Positions 29,534-37,685 of a stretch of 64,000 nucleotides of DNA are shown piece by piece. Both the position numbers and the translations under genes were made by a program. The DNA comes from Bacteroidota bacterium (GTDB taxonomy: Bacteria; Bacteroidota; Bacteroidia; Sphingobacteriales; Sphingobacteriaceae). Within the stretch, counting starts at the first letter, position 1; every line of letters starts with the position of its first letter. The stretch spans positions 62,001-126,000 of the forward strand of contig JAEYZM010000029.1 of the NCBI GenBank assembly GCA_023427985.1, given 5' to 3'. Under the pieces are notes generated by a model. It was not told the DNA's origin. It did no database searches and saw only the letters and a program-made list of their open reading frames with translations.

Positions 29534-30796
29534 CTAATTAAGTTCTTGACCGAAAGTCCAAACATCTTCAAAGCTATTGTATAAAGGCACTGGCGCGAAA
29601 CGTAGTACTTCCGGTTCTCTCCAGTCGCCAATAATGCCTTTAGCAGTTAATGCATCGAATGCATCTTTGCCACCTTCTTTGCAAATGATTGAAATCTGAC
29701 AACCTCTTTCATCTGGATAAATAGGAGAGATGATTTTATATTTTTCTCTACCAATTCTTTTGTTCGCTTCTTGAATTACGAAATGCATATAGCCTGTTAA
29801 GTCAATACTTTTCGCACGTAAATTTTCAATCCCTGCTTCATCGAATAAATCCAATGAAGCTCTGTGTGCAGCCATCTGCAATATAGGTACATTACTCAAT
29901 TGCCAGCCTTCTGCACCGGGCTCTGGTATATAACCTTTCTTCATCAAGAATCGAGTATCTTCTTTGTATCCCCACCAACCTGCAAATCGTGGTGTTTCAG
30001 GATTCATCGAATGTTTTTCATGAACGAAAATTCCCGATATACCACCCGGACTAGAATTTAAATATTTATACGAACACCATACCGCAAAATCAACCTCCCA
30101 ATCGTGTAAATAAACTGGAACATTACCCGCACAATGCGCTAAGTCGAACCCACAAAATGCACCTACTGCATGTGCTTTTTCTGTGATTTCTTTCATCGGA
30201 TATAATTGCCCGGTGTAATAATTCACTCCACCCAACATCACCAATGCAACCGAATCGCCATGCATTTCTATAACTTCTAAAATATCTTCTTTGCGTAATA
30301 AATATTCGCCTTCACGTGGCATTAATTCAACGATAGCATCATCAGGATTATATCCATGATGTTTCACTTGCGATTCCATTGCGTATTGATCCGATGGAAA
30401 AGCACCTGCTTCCATAATGATTTTATATCGCTCCTTAGTAGGCCTGTAAAAACTAACCATCATCAAATGCAGATTCACTGTCAATTGATTCATGGCAACC
30501 ACTTCTATAGGCTTAGCACCAACAATCTTCGCTAAACTTTCCTTCGTTGTTTTCTGATAATACATCCAAGGTGTTTTCGATTTGAAATGCCCTTCAACTC
30601 CGTACTCTTCCCAATTATTTAATTGTTCCAAGACATAATCTTTGGTTTTCTTAGGTTGTAATCCCAATGAATTTCCGCAGAAATATATCACTTGTTTTCC
30701 TTCATGTTTTGGAAATAAAAAATGATTTCTAAAATGATGCAACTGATCTTCTTGATCTTTTCGTTGCGCGTATTCTAATGTATTGTCGTATGGCAT
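29534..30796 (-). CDS. kynU: Kynureninase
   Basis: PLP enzyme that cleaves 3-hydroxykynurenine to 3-hydroxyanthranilate and alanine. It has 420 residues, fold type I. The PLP Lys lies in WCSYKYLNSSPGG, the cofactor Asp in FDLAHCAGN, and FAGWWGYK near residue 275 is a kynureninase signature. Its stop codon falls inside a copy of the AATTAGCAAAT repeat word that fills the gap to kmo. The gene follows ACMSD with a 21-base gap. Confidence 0.96.
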   Translation of the reverse strand: MPYDNTLEYAQRKDQEDQLHHFRNHFLFPKHEGKQVIYFCGNSLGLQPKKTKDYVLEQLNNWEEYGVEGHFKSKTPWMYYQKTTKESLAKIVGAKPIEVVAMNQLTVNLHLMMVSFYRPTKERYKIIMEAGAFPSDQYAMESQVKHHGYNPDDAIVELMPREGEYLLRKEDILEVIEMHGDSVALVMLGGVNYYTGQLYPMKEITEKAHAVGAFCGFDLAHCAGNVPVYLHDWEVDFAVWCSYKYLNSSPGGISGIFVHEKHSMNPETPRFAGWWGYKEDTRFLMKKGYIPEPGAEGWQLSNVPILQMAAHRASLDLFDEAGIENLRAKSIDLTGYMHFVIQEANKRIGREKYKIISPIYPDERGCQISIICKEGGKDAFDALTAKGIIGDWREPEVLRFAPVPLYNSFEDVWTFGQELN

Positions 30797-30817
30797 TCTA
30801 TGTAAATTGAGCTTGTA

Positions 30818-31825
30818 TTATAAAAATAATTCTTTCTTTAATCCTAACCATTCCAATGCTGTGCCCGAATTCAATCGTTCTTTCACATCATCGGCATAAG
30901 GCATACTGCTGATTAATTTTCCTGGTTCCAACTCACCCAGTGGAAAAGGATAATCGGTTCCCAATGCTAATTGATTGGGTCCAAATAAATTCATCAGATA
31001 ATCGAGCATCATAGGATCATGCACCAAGGTGTCGATGTAAAATTTATTCAAGTATTCTCTCGGATTCACTTTATTATCGATCGCCACCAAATCGGGACGA
31101 ACATTAAAGCCATGTTCAATTCTGCCGATGGTTGCAGGGAATGATCCGCCACCGTGAGCAAAGGCCACACGCAGCTTCGGATACTTTTCAAAGATTCCGC
31201 CGAAGATCATAGAACAGATTGCAAGCGATGATTCCGCCGGCATTCCTACCAACCATGGCAACCAATATTTCTGCATCTTTTCTTTTGCCATCATGTCCCA
31301 AGGATGCACAAAAATGGCAACACCTAATTTTTCTGCTTCTTCATAAAAAGGGTAGAAGTGCGGATCGTTCAAATTCAAATCGTTCACATGCGAACCTATT
31401 TGAACCCCTGTTAATCCAAGCTCCTTCACACATCTATGCAATTCTTTTACACTTAAGTCGATGTCTTGCAAAGGAATAGTGGCCAAGCCTACGAAACGCT
31501 TTGGGTATCGCCTCACTACATCGGCAATATGATCGTTCAAAAACATGGATACTTCTAATGCATCTTTTGCTTTTGCCCAATAAGAAAACATGACGGGGAT
31601 GGTCGATAATACTTGAACATCCACATGGTGATGATTGCATTCTTTAATGCGCGTATCGGCGTCCCAACAATTATCTTGAATCTCTCTAAAAAATTTATCG
31701 TCTTGCATCATCCTTGCACAACAAGGCTTATGATGTTCTAAATGTATAAATCCACCGTATCCAAATTTCTCCGACCAACGCGGCATGTGTTCTGGAATGA
31801 TGTGGGTGTGAATGTCTATGCGCAT
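30818..31825 (-). CDS. 2-amino-3-carboxymuconate-6-semialdehyde decarboxylase
   Basis: Zinc-dependent amidohydrolase-fold decarboxylase (ACMSD) that converts ACMS to 2-aminomuconate semialdehyde and so diverts it from quinolinate. Metal ligands are seen in DIHTHIIPEH, in FVHPWDMM, and in the Asp of LGTDYPFPLGE. AFAHGGGSFP is a family mark. I chose the ATG at 31825 (335 aa), where MRIDIHTHI begins; an in-frame TTG at 31846 lies in the repeat. An 81-base repeat-filled spacer separates it from the dioxygenase gene. Confidence 0.94.
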   Translation of the reverse strand: MRIDIHTHIIPEHMPRWSEKFGYGGFIHLEHHKPCCARMMQDDKFFREIQDNCWDADTRIKECNHHHVDVQVLSTIPVMFSYWAKAKDALEVSMFLNDHIADVVRRYPKRFVGLATIPLQDIDLSVKELHRCVKELGLTGVQIGSHVNDLNLNDPHFYPFYEEAEKLGVAIFVHPWDMMAKEKMQKYWLPWLVGMPAESSLAICSMIFGGIFEKYPKLRVAFAHGGGSFPATIGRIEHGFNVRPDLVAIDNKVNPREYLNKFYIDTLVHDPMMLDYLMNLFGPNQLALGTDYPFPLGELEPGKLISSMPYADDVKERLNSGTALEWLGLKKELFL

Positions 31826-31831
31826 ATGAAT

Positions 31832-31908
31832 GAATTCAAAATTCAAAATTCAAAATTCAAAATTCAGAACTCATCACTTTTTGAATTCTGAATTCTAAAT
31901 TCTGAATT
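31832..31908. repeat. Inverted pair of 7-base-period arrays (AATTCAA / GAATTCT)
   Basis: Left arm 31832-31867 is five copies of AATTCAA-type heptamers. Right arm 31881-31908 is four copies of GAATTCT-type heptamers, close to the reverse complement of the left. The 13-base centre is unique. The right arm covers the dioxygenase stop codon. Transcribed RNA would fold into a long imperfect hairpin between two genes of one operon. Confidence 0.85.
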
Positions 31909-32431
31909 ATTTTTTTACCGGTGGTTCCATCACCGTTCCACAATTATTACAAACTCGTTTATCTTCTGATGAATAGAAGCGTTCCATTACCGGTGGTAAT
32001 TGGGCTACGATGTCTGTTAACTCAAAATATTCTTCGTATAATTTCTCATTGCATTTTTCGCAGAACCAAAGGAATCCATCGATCTCTTTGTTCTCGCGAA
32101 CTTTCTCAATCACCAAACCTACTGTATTTGCAGGACGTTGAGGGGAATGAGGTGTTTTAGGTGGCAATAAAAACATATCGCCTTCATTGATTGGAATATC
32201 TACTTGCTTGCCATCTTCAACAATGCGTAAAACCATATCGCCTTCAATTTGCAGATACAGTTCTTCGCTTTCATTGTAATGAAAATCTTTTCTTGAATTG
32301 GGTCCACCTACAACCATTACAATAAAGTTTTCGGCATCTTTATATACTTGTTGATTTCCAACCGGTGGTTTCAATAAATGTCTGTTTTCATCAATCCATT
32401 TTTTGAAGTTGAAGGGACGTTGAATAGCCAT
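31907..32431 (-). CDS. 3-hydroxyanthranilate 3,4-dioxygenase
   Basis: Cupin Fe(II) dioxygenase opening 3-hydroxyanthranilate to ACMS. The 174 residues have the cupin metal ligands in DFHYNESEELYLQIEG (His, Glu) and in PPKTPHSPQRP (His). A C-terminal rubredoxin-like site follows with two Cys pairs, CEKC near 125 and CNNC near 162, as in bacterial NbaC and yeast Bna1. It is the first gene of the - strand kynurenine arm and has a well-spaced promoter. Confidence 0.96.
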   Translation of the reverse strand: MAIQRPFNFKKWIDENRHLLKPPVGNQQVYKDAENFIVMVVGGPNSRKDFHYNESEELYLQIEGDMVLRIVEDGKQVDIPINEGDMFLLPPKTPHSPQRPANTVGLVIEKVRENKEIDGFLWFCEKCNEKLYEEYFELTDIVAQLPPVMERFYSSEDKRVCNNCGTVMEPPVKK

Positions 32432-32452
32432 AGTTATGATTTTTTATTTTCG

Positions 32453-32483
32453 TAAAGGTACATTTTGCAAAATGCTTTACAAA
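32453..32483 (-). promoter_or_regulatory. Promoter of the - strand kynurenine arm
   Basis: On the - strand TTTG (32483-32480), a 19-base spacer, then TACCTTTA (32460-32453). This fits the Bacteroidota consensus in sequence and spacing, one mismatch in the -7 box. The start of transcription would be about 18 bases upstream of the dioxygenase ATG. Confidence 0.7.
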
Positions 32484-32489
32484 GCATTT
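32461..32489. promoter_or_regulatory. Two overlapping palindromes, candidate operator
   Basis: CATTTTGCAAAATG (32461-32474) is a perfect 14-bp palindrome filling the promoter spacer. AAATGCTTT-AC-AAAGCATTT (32470-32489) is a perfect 9-bp inverted repeat covering the -33 box. Both share the AAATGC half-word. A regulator bound here would block the dioxygenase promoter and sit about 40-70 bases upstream of the SDR promoter. Confidence 0.65.
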
Positions 32490-32528
32490 AAACGCGCTTT
32501 TTTAATTTCTTTGTATCGTTGCAATCGG

Positions 32529-32536
32529 TATCTTTG
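32529..32536 (+). promoter_or_regulatory. -7 box of the SDR - AMSDH - RidA arm
   Basis: TATCTTTG is a perfect TAnnTTTG box ending 13 bases before the SDR ATG. The nearest TTTG is only 15 bases upstream (32510-32513), shorter than usual, so the -33 element is uncertain. Confidence 0.5.
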
Positions 32537-32549
32537 AACAAATTTTACT

Positions 32550-33329
32550 ATGAACTTAAACTTAAAAGGGAAAAGAGCCTTGGTATGTGGTAGTACTCAG
32601 GGGATTGGTAAGGCAATTGCCATGGAATTAGCAGCATTGGGTGCCTCTGTCACACTCTTTGCAAGAAATGAAAACGCATTGCGAGAAGTCTTATCTGAAT
32701 TACCTTCAGGGGCCGATCATCATTATTTGGTGGGCGATTTTTCCGATTCAAAAAATGTGAAGGCAAAAGCCGAAGCATATATACTCGAAAATCCGATCGA
32801 CATATTAGTGAACAACACTGGTGGACCTCCAGCAGGACCAATTGCAGATGCTGATACATCGGCATTCATAGCCGCTTATCAATCGCATTTATTGAGCAAT
32901 CACGTATTGGCACAATTGGTTTTGCCACATATGAAAAATAAAAATTGGGGACGTATTATCAATGTGGTATCCACATCGGTTCGTCAGCCCTTGAAAGGAT
33001 TGGGAGTTTCCAATACCACTCGCGCTGCTGTTGCAGGATGGGCGAAGACTTTAAGTTTTGAAGTGGCGAAGTTTGGGATTACGGTTAACAATGTTTTGCC
33101 GGGTGCTACTAAAACGGTTCGATTAGAAAATATTATTCAAGGGAAAGCGAGTAAGACGAATGCGGAGATTGAAGAAGTTGAAAATGAAATGTTAGCGGAA
33201 ATTCCTGCGGGCCGATTCGGCACAGCGGAAGAAATTGCTGCGATGGCCGCATTTTTAGCCTCACCATCGGCAGCATACATTAACGGTCAAAGTATAGCAG
33301 TAGATGGTGGTAGAACCACCGCTTTTTAA
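32550..33329 (+). CDS. Degenerate short-chain dehydrogenase/reductase
   Basis: 259-residue Rossmann protein of the SDR superfamily, resembling the beta-ketoacyl-reductase-like subgroup with atypical catalytic residues. The nucleotide motif is CGSTQGIG (13-20) in place of TGxxxGIG, and NNAG is NNTGG (88-92). Ser141 is present, but the YxxxK catalytic pair is replaced by SNTTR at 154-158. It therefore may not be a conventional oxidoreductase. It is the first gene of the + strand arm, one base before the aminomuconate-semialdehyde dehydrogenase ATG, so a role with aminomuconate is likely from context. The reaction is unknown. Confidence 0.88.
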   Translation: MNLNLKGKRALVCGSTQGIGKAIAMELAALGASVTLFARNENALREVLSELPSGADHHYLVGDFSDSKNVKAKAEAYILENPIDILVNNTGGPPAGPIADADTSAFIAAYQSHLLSNHVLAQLVLPHMKNKNWGRIINVVSTSVRQPLKGLGVSNTTRAAVAGWAKTLSFEVAKFGITVNNVLPGATKTVRLENIIQGKASKTNAEIEEVENEMLAEIPAGRFGTAEEIAAMAAFLASPSAAYINGQSIAVDGGRTTAF

Positions 33330-33330
33330 T

Positions 33331-34770
33331 ATGATTTATTTAAAGAATTACATCAACGGGGAACTCCTAGAACCCTTGAAAAAGCAGTACATCGAGAACA
33401 TTGAACCTGCAAAAGGGAAAGTGTATTCGATGATTCCCGATTCCGATGCGAGCGATGTGCAGTTGGCGGTAGAAGCGGCAAAAGCTGCGGAGGAAAATTG
33501 GGCGAACATGCATTATGAAAAACGCGCTCAATATATTGAAGCCATTGCGAAAGGGATAGAGCGAAGAATGGATGAATTTGTACAAGCAGAGTCGCGCGAT
33601 AATGGGAAGCCTTTGAAGCTTGCGGCGAAAGTAGATATTCCAAGAGCGGTGTCGAATTTCAGATTTTTTGCAACGGCCATTCAACAGCAATCCTCTGAAT
33701 CGCATTATATGGAAGGCATCGGTGTGAATTATACCTTGAGAAGACCTATCGGCGTTGTGGCTTGTATATCGCCATGGAATTTGCCATTGTACTTGTTCAG
33801 CTGGAAAATTGCACCGGCATTAGCAACCGGAAATTGTGTGATAGCGAAACCATCGGAAGTTACACCCTTCACGGCATATTTATTATCGGAAGTTTGCATT
33901 GAAGTGGGATTGCCGAAAGGCGTTTTAAATATTGTTCATGGGCTAGGACCTAAGGTAGGCGATGAGTTGAGCAGGAATAAAGATATCAAAGCGATATCGT
34001 TCACAGGTGGTACCGCAACAGGTAGAACCATTGCGAGCATTGCAGCTCCTATGTTTAAAAAGATGTCCTTGGAATTGGGTGGAAAAAATCCAAACATCAT
34101 TTTTGCCGATTGTGATTTCGACTCGATGTTGAAGACTACGATACGTTCATCATTTGAAAATCAAGGTCAGATTTGTTTATGTGGATCAAGAATTTTCATT
34201 GAGCGCAGCATTTACGATCAATTTAAAAATGCATTCGTAGAAAAAGTGAAAGCGATGAAAGTAGGAGATCCTAATACAGATGTAAATTTAGGAGCGATTG
34301 TTTCCAAAGCGCATTATGAAAAAATTCTTTCTTATATAGACTTAGCAAAGCAAGAAGGTGGAACAATTCTAGCGGGCGGACATGTTGTAAAACCAGAAGG
34401 TGATTGTGCCGATGGTTATTTCATAGCACCCACGGTAATAGAAGGATTGGCTTACGATTGTAGAACGAATATGGAAGAAATTTTCGGGCCAGTTGTAACG
34501 CTTACACCATTTGATACAGAAGAAGAAGTTTTAAAATATGCGAACGCAACCGAGTACGGATTATCGGCAACGATTTGGACGCAAGATTTAAGTAAAGCGC
34601 ATCGCATGGCAGAAAAAGTACAATCGGGAATCATTTGGATCAACACTTGGTTGTTGCGCGATTTGCGTACACCATTTGGAGGAATGAAAAATTCAGGCGT
34701 AGGTCGCGAAGGCGGCTGGGAAGCAATACGATTCTTCACGGAAGCGAAGAATGTTTGTGTTAAGTACTAG
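33331..34770 (+). CDS. 2-aminomuconic semialdehyde dehydrogenase
   Basis: NAD-dependent aldehyde dehydrogenase of 479 residues. The catalytic Cys is in NQGQICLCGSR, the general-base Glu in SLELGGKNPN, and the NAD-binding region includes SFTGGTATGRTI. Many ALDHs look alike. Assignment to 2-aminomuconate semialdehyde rests on the neighbours (ACMSD, dioxygenase, RidA). The start is the ATG at 33331, directly after the SDR stop; an upstream in-frame codon at 33304 would overlap SDR and is rejected. Confidence 0.93.
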   Translation: MIYLKNYINGELLEPLKKQYIENIEPAKGKVYSMIPDSDASDVQLAVEAAKAAEENWANMHYEKRAQYIEAIAKGIERRMDEFVQAESRDNGKPLKLAAKVDIPRAVSNFRFFATAIQQQSSESHYMEGIGVNYTLRRPIGVVACISPWNLPLYLFSWKIAPALATGNCVIAKPSEVTPFTAYLLSEVCIEVGLPKGVLNIVHGLGPKVGDELSRNKDIKAISFTGGTATGRTIASIAAPMFKKMSLELGGKNPNIIFADCDFDSMLKTTIRSSFENQGQICLCGSRIFIERSIYDQFKNAFVEKVKAMKVGDPNTDVNLGAIVSKAHYEKILSYIDLAKQEGGTILAGGHVVKPEGDCADGYFIAPTVIEGLAYDCRTNMEEIFGPVVTLTPFDTEEEVLKYANATEYGLSATIWTQDLSKAHRMAEKVQSGIIWINTWLLRDLRTPFGGMKNSGVGREGGWEAIRFFTEAKNVCVKY

Positions 34771-34774
34771 AGGT

Positions 34775-34900
34775 GCGTATAGCGAATAGCGTACAGCGTA
34801 TAGCGAATAGCGAATAGCGAATAGCGTATTACGATTAGCGAAAATGAAATTATGTAAGCACAAATGTTTTCGCACTACGCTATACGCAATACGCTGTACT
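34775..34900. repeat. 7-base-period arrays GCGAATA/GCGTATA with inverted arm
   Basis: Left arm 34775-34843 has ten imperfect heptamers (GCGTATA, GCGAATA, GCGTACA). Right arm 34871-34900 (CGCTATA, CGCAATA, CGCTGTA) is their reverse-complement family. A unique 27-base centre separates them. The whole sits in the 165-base gap between the dehydrogenase and RidA genes of one operon. Confidence 0.85.
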
Positions 34901-34935
34901 ATAAAATTTAAATAACGTAAAAAAAAAATTAAGAT

Positions 34936-35346
34936 ATGTCAATCATCAACTCAAGCAAAGCACCTGAACCTGTTGGTTTATATCCACATGCGCGTAGGGT
35001 AGGGAACTTATTATTTTTATCGGGAGTAGGCCCAAGAGAAAAAGGAACGAAAAAAATTCCGGGTGTAGAATTAGACGATCAAGGAAACATTGTATCGTAC
35101 GATATAGAGACACAATGCCGATCAGTATTTAACAACGTGCGTATAATTTTAGAAGAAGCTGGATCATCATGGGATCAATTAGTAGACGTTACCGTTTTCT
35201 TAACCAATATGAAAGATGATTTCAAAAAATACAATGAAATTTATGCCGAGTATTTCAAAGACAATTTGCCTTGTCGCACCACTTGCGAAATTAATTGTCT
35301 ACCTACTCCAATTGCGATAGAGTTGAAGTGCATCGCAACCATTTAA
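34936..35346 (+). CDS. RidA-family 2-aminomuconate deaminase
   Basis: 136-residue YjgF/YER057c/UK114 family protein that forms trimers. The active-site Arg lies in LPCRTTCEIN, and LFLSGVGPRE and VDVTVFLTNMKDDF are family blocks. In the aminomuconate pathway a RidA-fold deaminase turns 2-aminomuconate into 4-oxalocrotonate plus ammonia. The position after the semialdehyde dehydrogenase supports that over a generic enamine deaminase. The next pathway steps (4-oxalocrotonate decarboxylase, hydratase, aldolase) are not in the window. Confidence 0.92.
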   Translation: MSIINSSKAPEPVGLYPHARRVGNLLFLSGVGPREKGTKKIPGVELDDQGNIVSYDIETQCRSVFNNVRIILEEAGSSWDQLVDVTVFLTNMKDDFKKYNEIYAEYFKDNLPCRTTCEINCLPTPIAIELKCIATI

Positions 35347-35364
35347 AGAATGTGATAATGTGAA

Positions 35365-35429
35365 AATTAGCAAATGTGATAATAAGTCGCGTTAATTATC
35401 ATATTTGCTAATTATCTTATTTGCTAATT
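35365..35429. repeat. Three copies of the AATTAGCAAAT word, two inverted
   Basis: Copies at 35365-35383 (+ orientation), 35395-35413 and 35411-35429 (- orientation). The first two form a 19-bp inverted repeat with one mismatch around 11 bases. The last copy is identical over 19 bases to 29521-29539 and overlaps the cytochrome stop codon. It lies between convergent genes and could act as a bidirectional end of transcription. Confidence 0.8.
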
Positions 35430-36357
35430 ACAAAACTGGAACAGTTTTGAGGTATTCATAAATCGCTCCAATTTCTTTTTCGGTAAACTGAACATAAGGG
35501 ATCATTGGATAATTCAATTGACCTTTCGGCGATTTACCAAATTTCACAGCTTCAATAAATTGTTCTTTGGTGTAATTACCGATTCCACTTTGTTTGTTCA
35601 TCGTGATGTTTGGCGTAATAACTTCAGAACCATCCATACGCAACATTAAATTTCCACCACCAAAAAATCCAAGTGATTTTTCTGGTTCTAATTCGTTCAA
35701 TTTTTTGAAATCTTTTGAATGGCATGCAAAGCAAGCCAATTGACCTGTTGCCAAATATTTCCCAAGCGCTACTTCATCGCTCGAATCTGGAACATGAATT
35801 GGTGCAGCAGGCATAGGATATGGCTTCATTACAAACTGAGTAAGACCTTTCACTAAAATCGATGGTTCCGATTCAGGAGCTTCGGTTGAACTTGCTTGTA
35901 CGCGTTCATCGTTCGAACGCAACCATGCCACAACACTGTAAAGATCTTCGTCTGAAAGTAATGGAAATTTAGGCATGTACATAGGAACATAAGCACCATC
36001 TGGACGAATACCCGTTCTTAATAAACGAATGATATCGCCATCGCTCCATTTACCTATACCATAAAAATTATCCTGAGTGATATTTCTCGAATAAATTTTA
36101 CCAAATTCAGGAGGAAGATCAGCAGAAAACTTACCTGTTAACTTACCTGTATTTTCATCGTAGTGACATTCAACACATAAAGTGTTTGCGAGTTTTTTCC
36201 CTTGTAAAATACGTTCAGGAGTGACTTCAACAATGGTATCAACAGCTACTGGTTCGTACGACGGAATACCTTTAGCATTGATATAAATTAATAAGGCCCC
36301 AATGGCCACAACAAGCACAATCACTGCATACAACAGCAGCTTCAACATTTTTTTCAT
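35428..36357 (-). CDS. Membrane-anchored dihaem cytochrome c
   Basis: 309 residues with one N-terminal membrane segment (about 5-27) and a periplasmic part carrying two haem-c attachment motifs, CVECH at 61-65 and CFACH at 209-213. Met residues in VPMYMPKFP (about 125-131) could be an axial ligand of the first haem. This two-domain layout occurs in periplasmic electron carriers and in the cytochrome subunits of some dehydrogenases; no partner dehydrogenase is adjacent. It is convergent with the RidA gene. Confidence 0.9.
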   Translation of the reverse strand: MKKMLKLLLYAVIVLVVAIGALLIYINAKGIPSYEPVAVDTIVEVTPERILQGKKLANTLCVECHYDENTGKLTGKFSADLPPEFGKIYSRNITQDNFYGIGKWSDGDIIRLLRTGIRPDGAYVPMYMPKFPLLSDEDLYSVVAWLRSNDERVQASSTEAPESEPSILVKGLTQFVMKPYPMPAAPIHVPDSSDEVALGKYLATGQLACFACHSKDFKKLNELEPEKSLGFFGGGNLMLRMDGSEVITPNITMNKQSGIGNYTKEQFIEAVKFGKSPKGQLNYPMIPYVQFTEKEIGAIYEYLKTVPVL

Positions 36358-36462
36358 GGTGTTTTTGGTTTAGTGTTGCAAAAGTAAATACTAAACCCAA
36401 AGAGTTTTGGACGTAAAAGAATTATTACGCACAAAACTTATACAAGAAAGTAATCAAGAATA

Positions 36463-37128
36463 TTACATCCCGATCTGATTGAGCTTGCCTGCTATTATAT
36501 TCTTTATTTCCCTAGCACGTGTTAAGACCATAATGTGTGTGCCATTTTTGATTTGGATGTAATCTTTTAAATGTATGCAAGGAAAGACAAAATCATGATC
36601 TCCGTGAATGTGTGTATAATTTTGAATTTTTTGGACATTGTCCCACCACAATGCTGCTCTCATTGCCCATCTTAAAAAGGAAGGCGACCATTTGGAAAAC
36701 ATGTCGGCAAATAAATCTTTCCATTCATCTTTCATGCCCGCGGGGAATAATAATTTTAACCAGAAATTAGGATCTCCAAGCATGGAATCAGGTAGGAAAT
36801 TGTACATCGGAAAAATTCTAAAAAAATTAAAATATCCGGGTTGTTCCGATTTTGTTTTTACGCTGGAGATGATGAATGTATGTTTTACGTCAATCAACTT
36901 ATTGATTTCTGTTGCGAGCATGCCACCTAAAGAAGTGCCAATGATGATGATTGGTTTTGAGGTATCGAATTGTGGTAAAAGTTTTTTGGCATAATCGCTC
37001 AAAGTATCGCTCTCATTATGTTCTACCCATTCAATATGTTTGCATTCGTACTCATCGAAATTCAAAAACATATAGGCTCTGTGATCTGAACCCAAACCAG
37101 AGATGTAATAAAGTATAGGCTTATCCAT
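36463..37128 (-). CDS. Alpha/beta hydrolase
   Basis: 221-residue cytosolic hydrolase. It starts with YYISGLGSDHRAY and has the nucleophile elbow GTSLGGM (Ser about 68). The candidate His is in THIMVL near the C-terminus and the Asp is in IHGDHDFVFP. The substrate is unknown. Its start overlaps the end of the free-methionine-sulfoxide reductase gene by 8 bases, suggesting co-translation. Confidence 0.82.
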   Translation of the reverse strand: MDKPILYYISGLGSDHRAYMFLNFDEYECKHIEWVEHNESDTLSDYAKKLLPQFDTSKPIIIIGTSLGGMLATEINKLIDVKHTFIISSVKTKSEQPGYFNFFRIFPMYNFLPDSMLGDPNFWLKLLFPAGMKDEWKDLFADMFSKWSPSFLRWAMRAALWWDNVQKIQNYTHIHGDHDFVFPCIHLKDYIQIKNGTHIMVLTRAREIKNIIAGKLNQIGM

Positions 37129-37597
37129 GTATCGCAGAACAAATTTCTTCTAAATATTTTTGATCGGTTTCGTCGAAATGATTTAAGAATTCCGAATCGA
37201 CATCCAAAACTGCCCAGACTTCCTTGTCGCGTAATAAAGGCACAACGATTTCCGATTTCGATGCGGCGCTACAAGCAATATGTCCAGGGAACGCTTCTAC
37301 ATCGGCCACAATAATACTTTGCTTTTTTTCCCATGTAGTTCCGCAAACGCCTTTCCCTTTTTGTATACGTGTGCAGGCAATGGGACCTTGAAAGGGGCCG
37401 AGTACTAATTCATTATCTTTGACTAAATAAAATCCTACCCACCAAAAGTTGAAAGTCGACTTTAATGCTGCGGAAATATTGGAAAGGTTCGCGATTAAAT
37501 CGCTTTCTCCTTCAATCAATGCTTTGATTTGCGGAACTAAAGCCTTGTATTTCTCTTCCTTCGTTAGATTTTCTTCAATAAATAGTTCTTCTGCCAT
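37121..37597 (-). CDS. Free methionine-(R)-sulfoxide reductase (GAF)
   Basis: 158 residues forming one GAF domain of the fRMsr/YebR type, which reduces free Met-R-sulfoxide. The redox cysteines expected for the family are seen in GPIACTRI, KGKGVCGTTW and HIACSAASKSEIVVP. The last block with DVDSEFLNHFDE is a strong family match. Other GAF proteins lack these cysteines, so the call is fairly firm. It is the first gene of a two-gene unit with the alpha/beta hydrolase. Confidence 0.9.
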   Translation of the reverse strand: MAEELFIEENLTKEEKYKALVPQIKALIEGESDLIANLSNISAALKSTFNFWWVGFYLVKDNELVLGPFQGPIACTRIQKGKGVCGTTWEKKQSIIVADVEAFPGHIACSAASKSEIVVPLLRDKEVWAVLDVDSEFLNHFDETDQKYLEEICSAIHG

Positions 37598-37685
37598 ATT
37601 TTATTAACAATTGCTCAATTCATTCGGTTTCTAAGTATAGAAAACATATTTTTGAAAATAGCTTTGTAAAACTAAAAATTTATTA

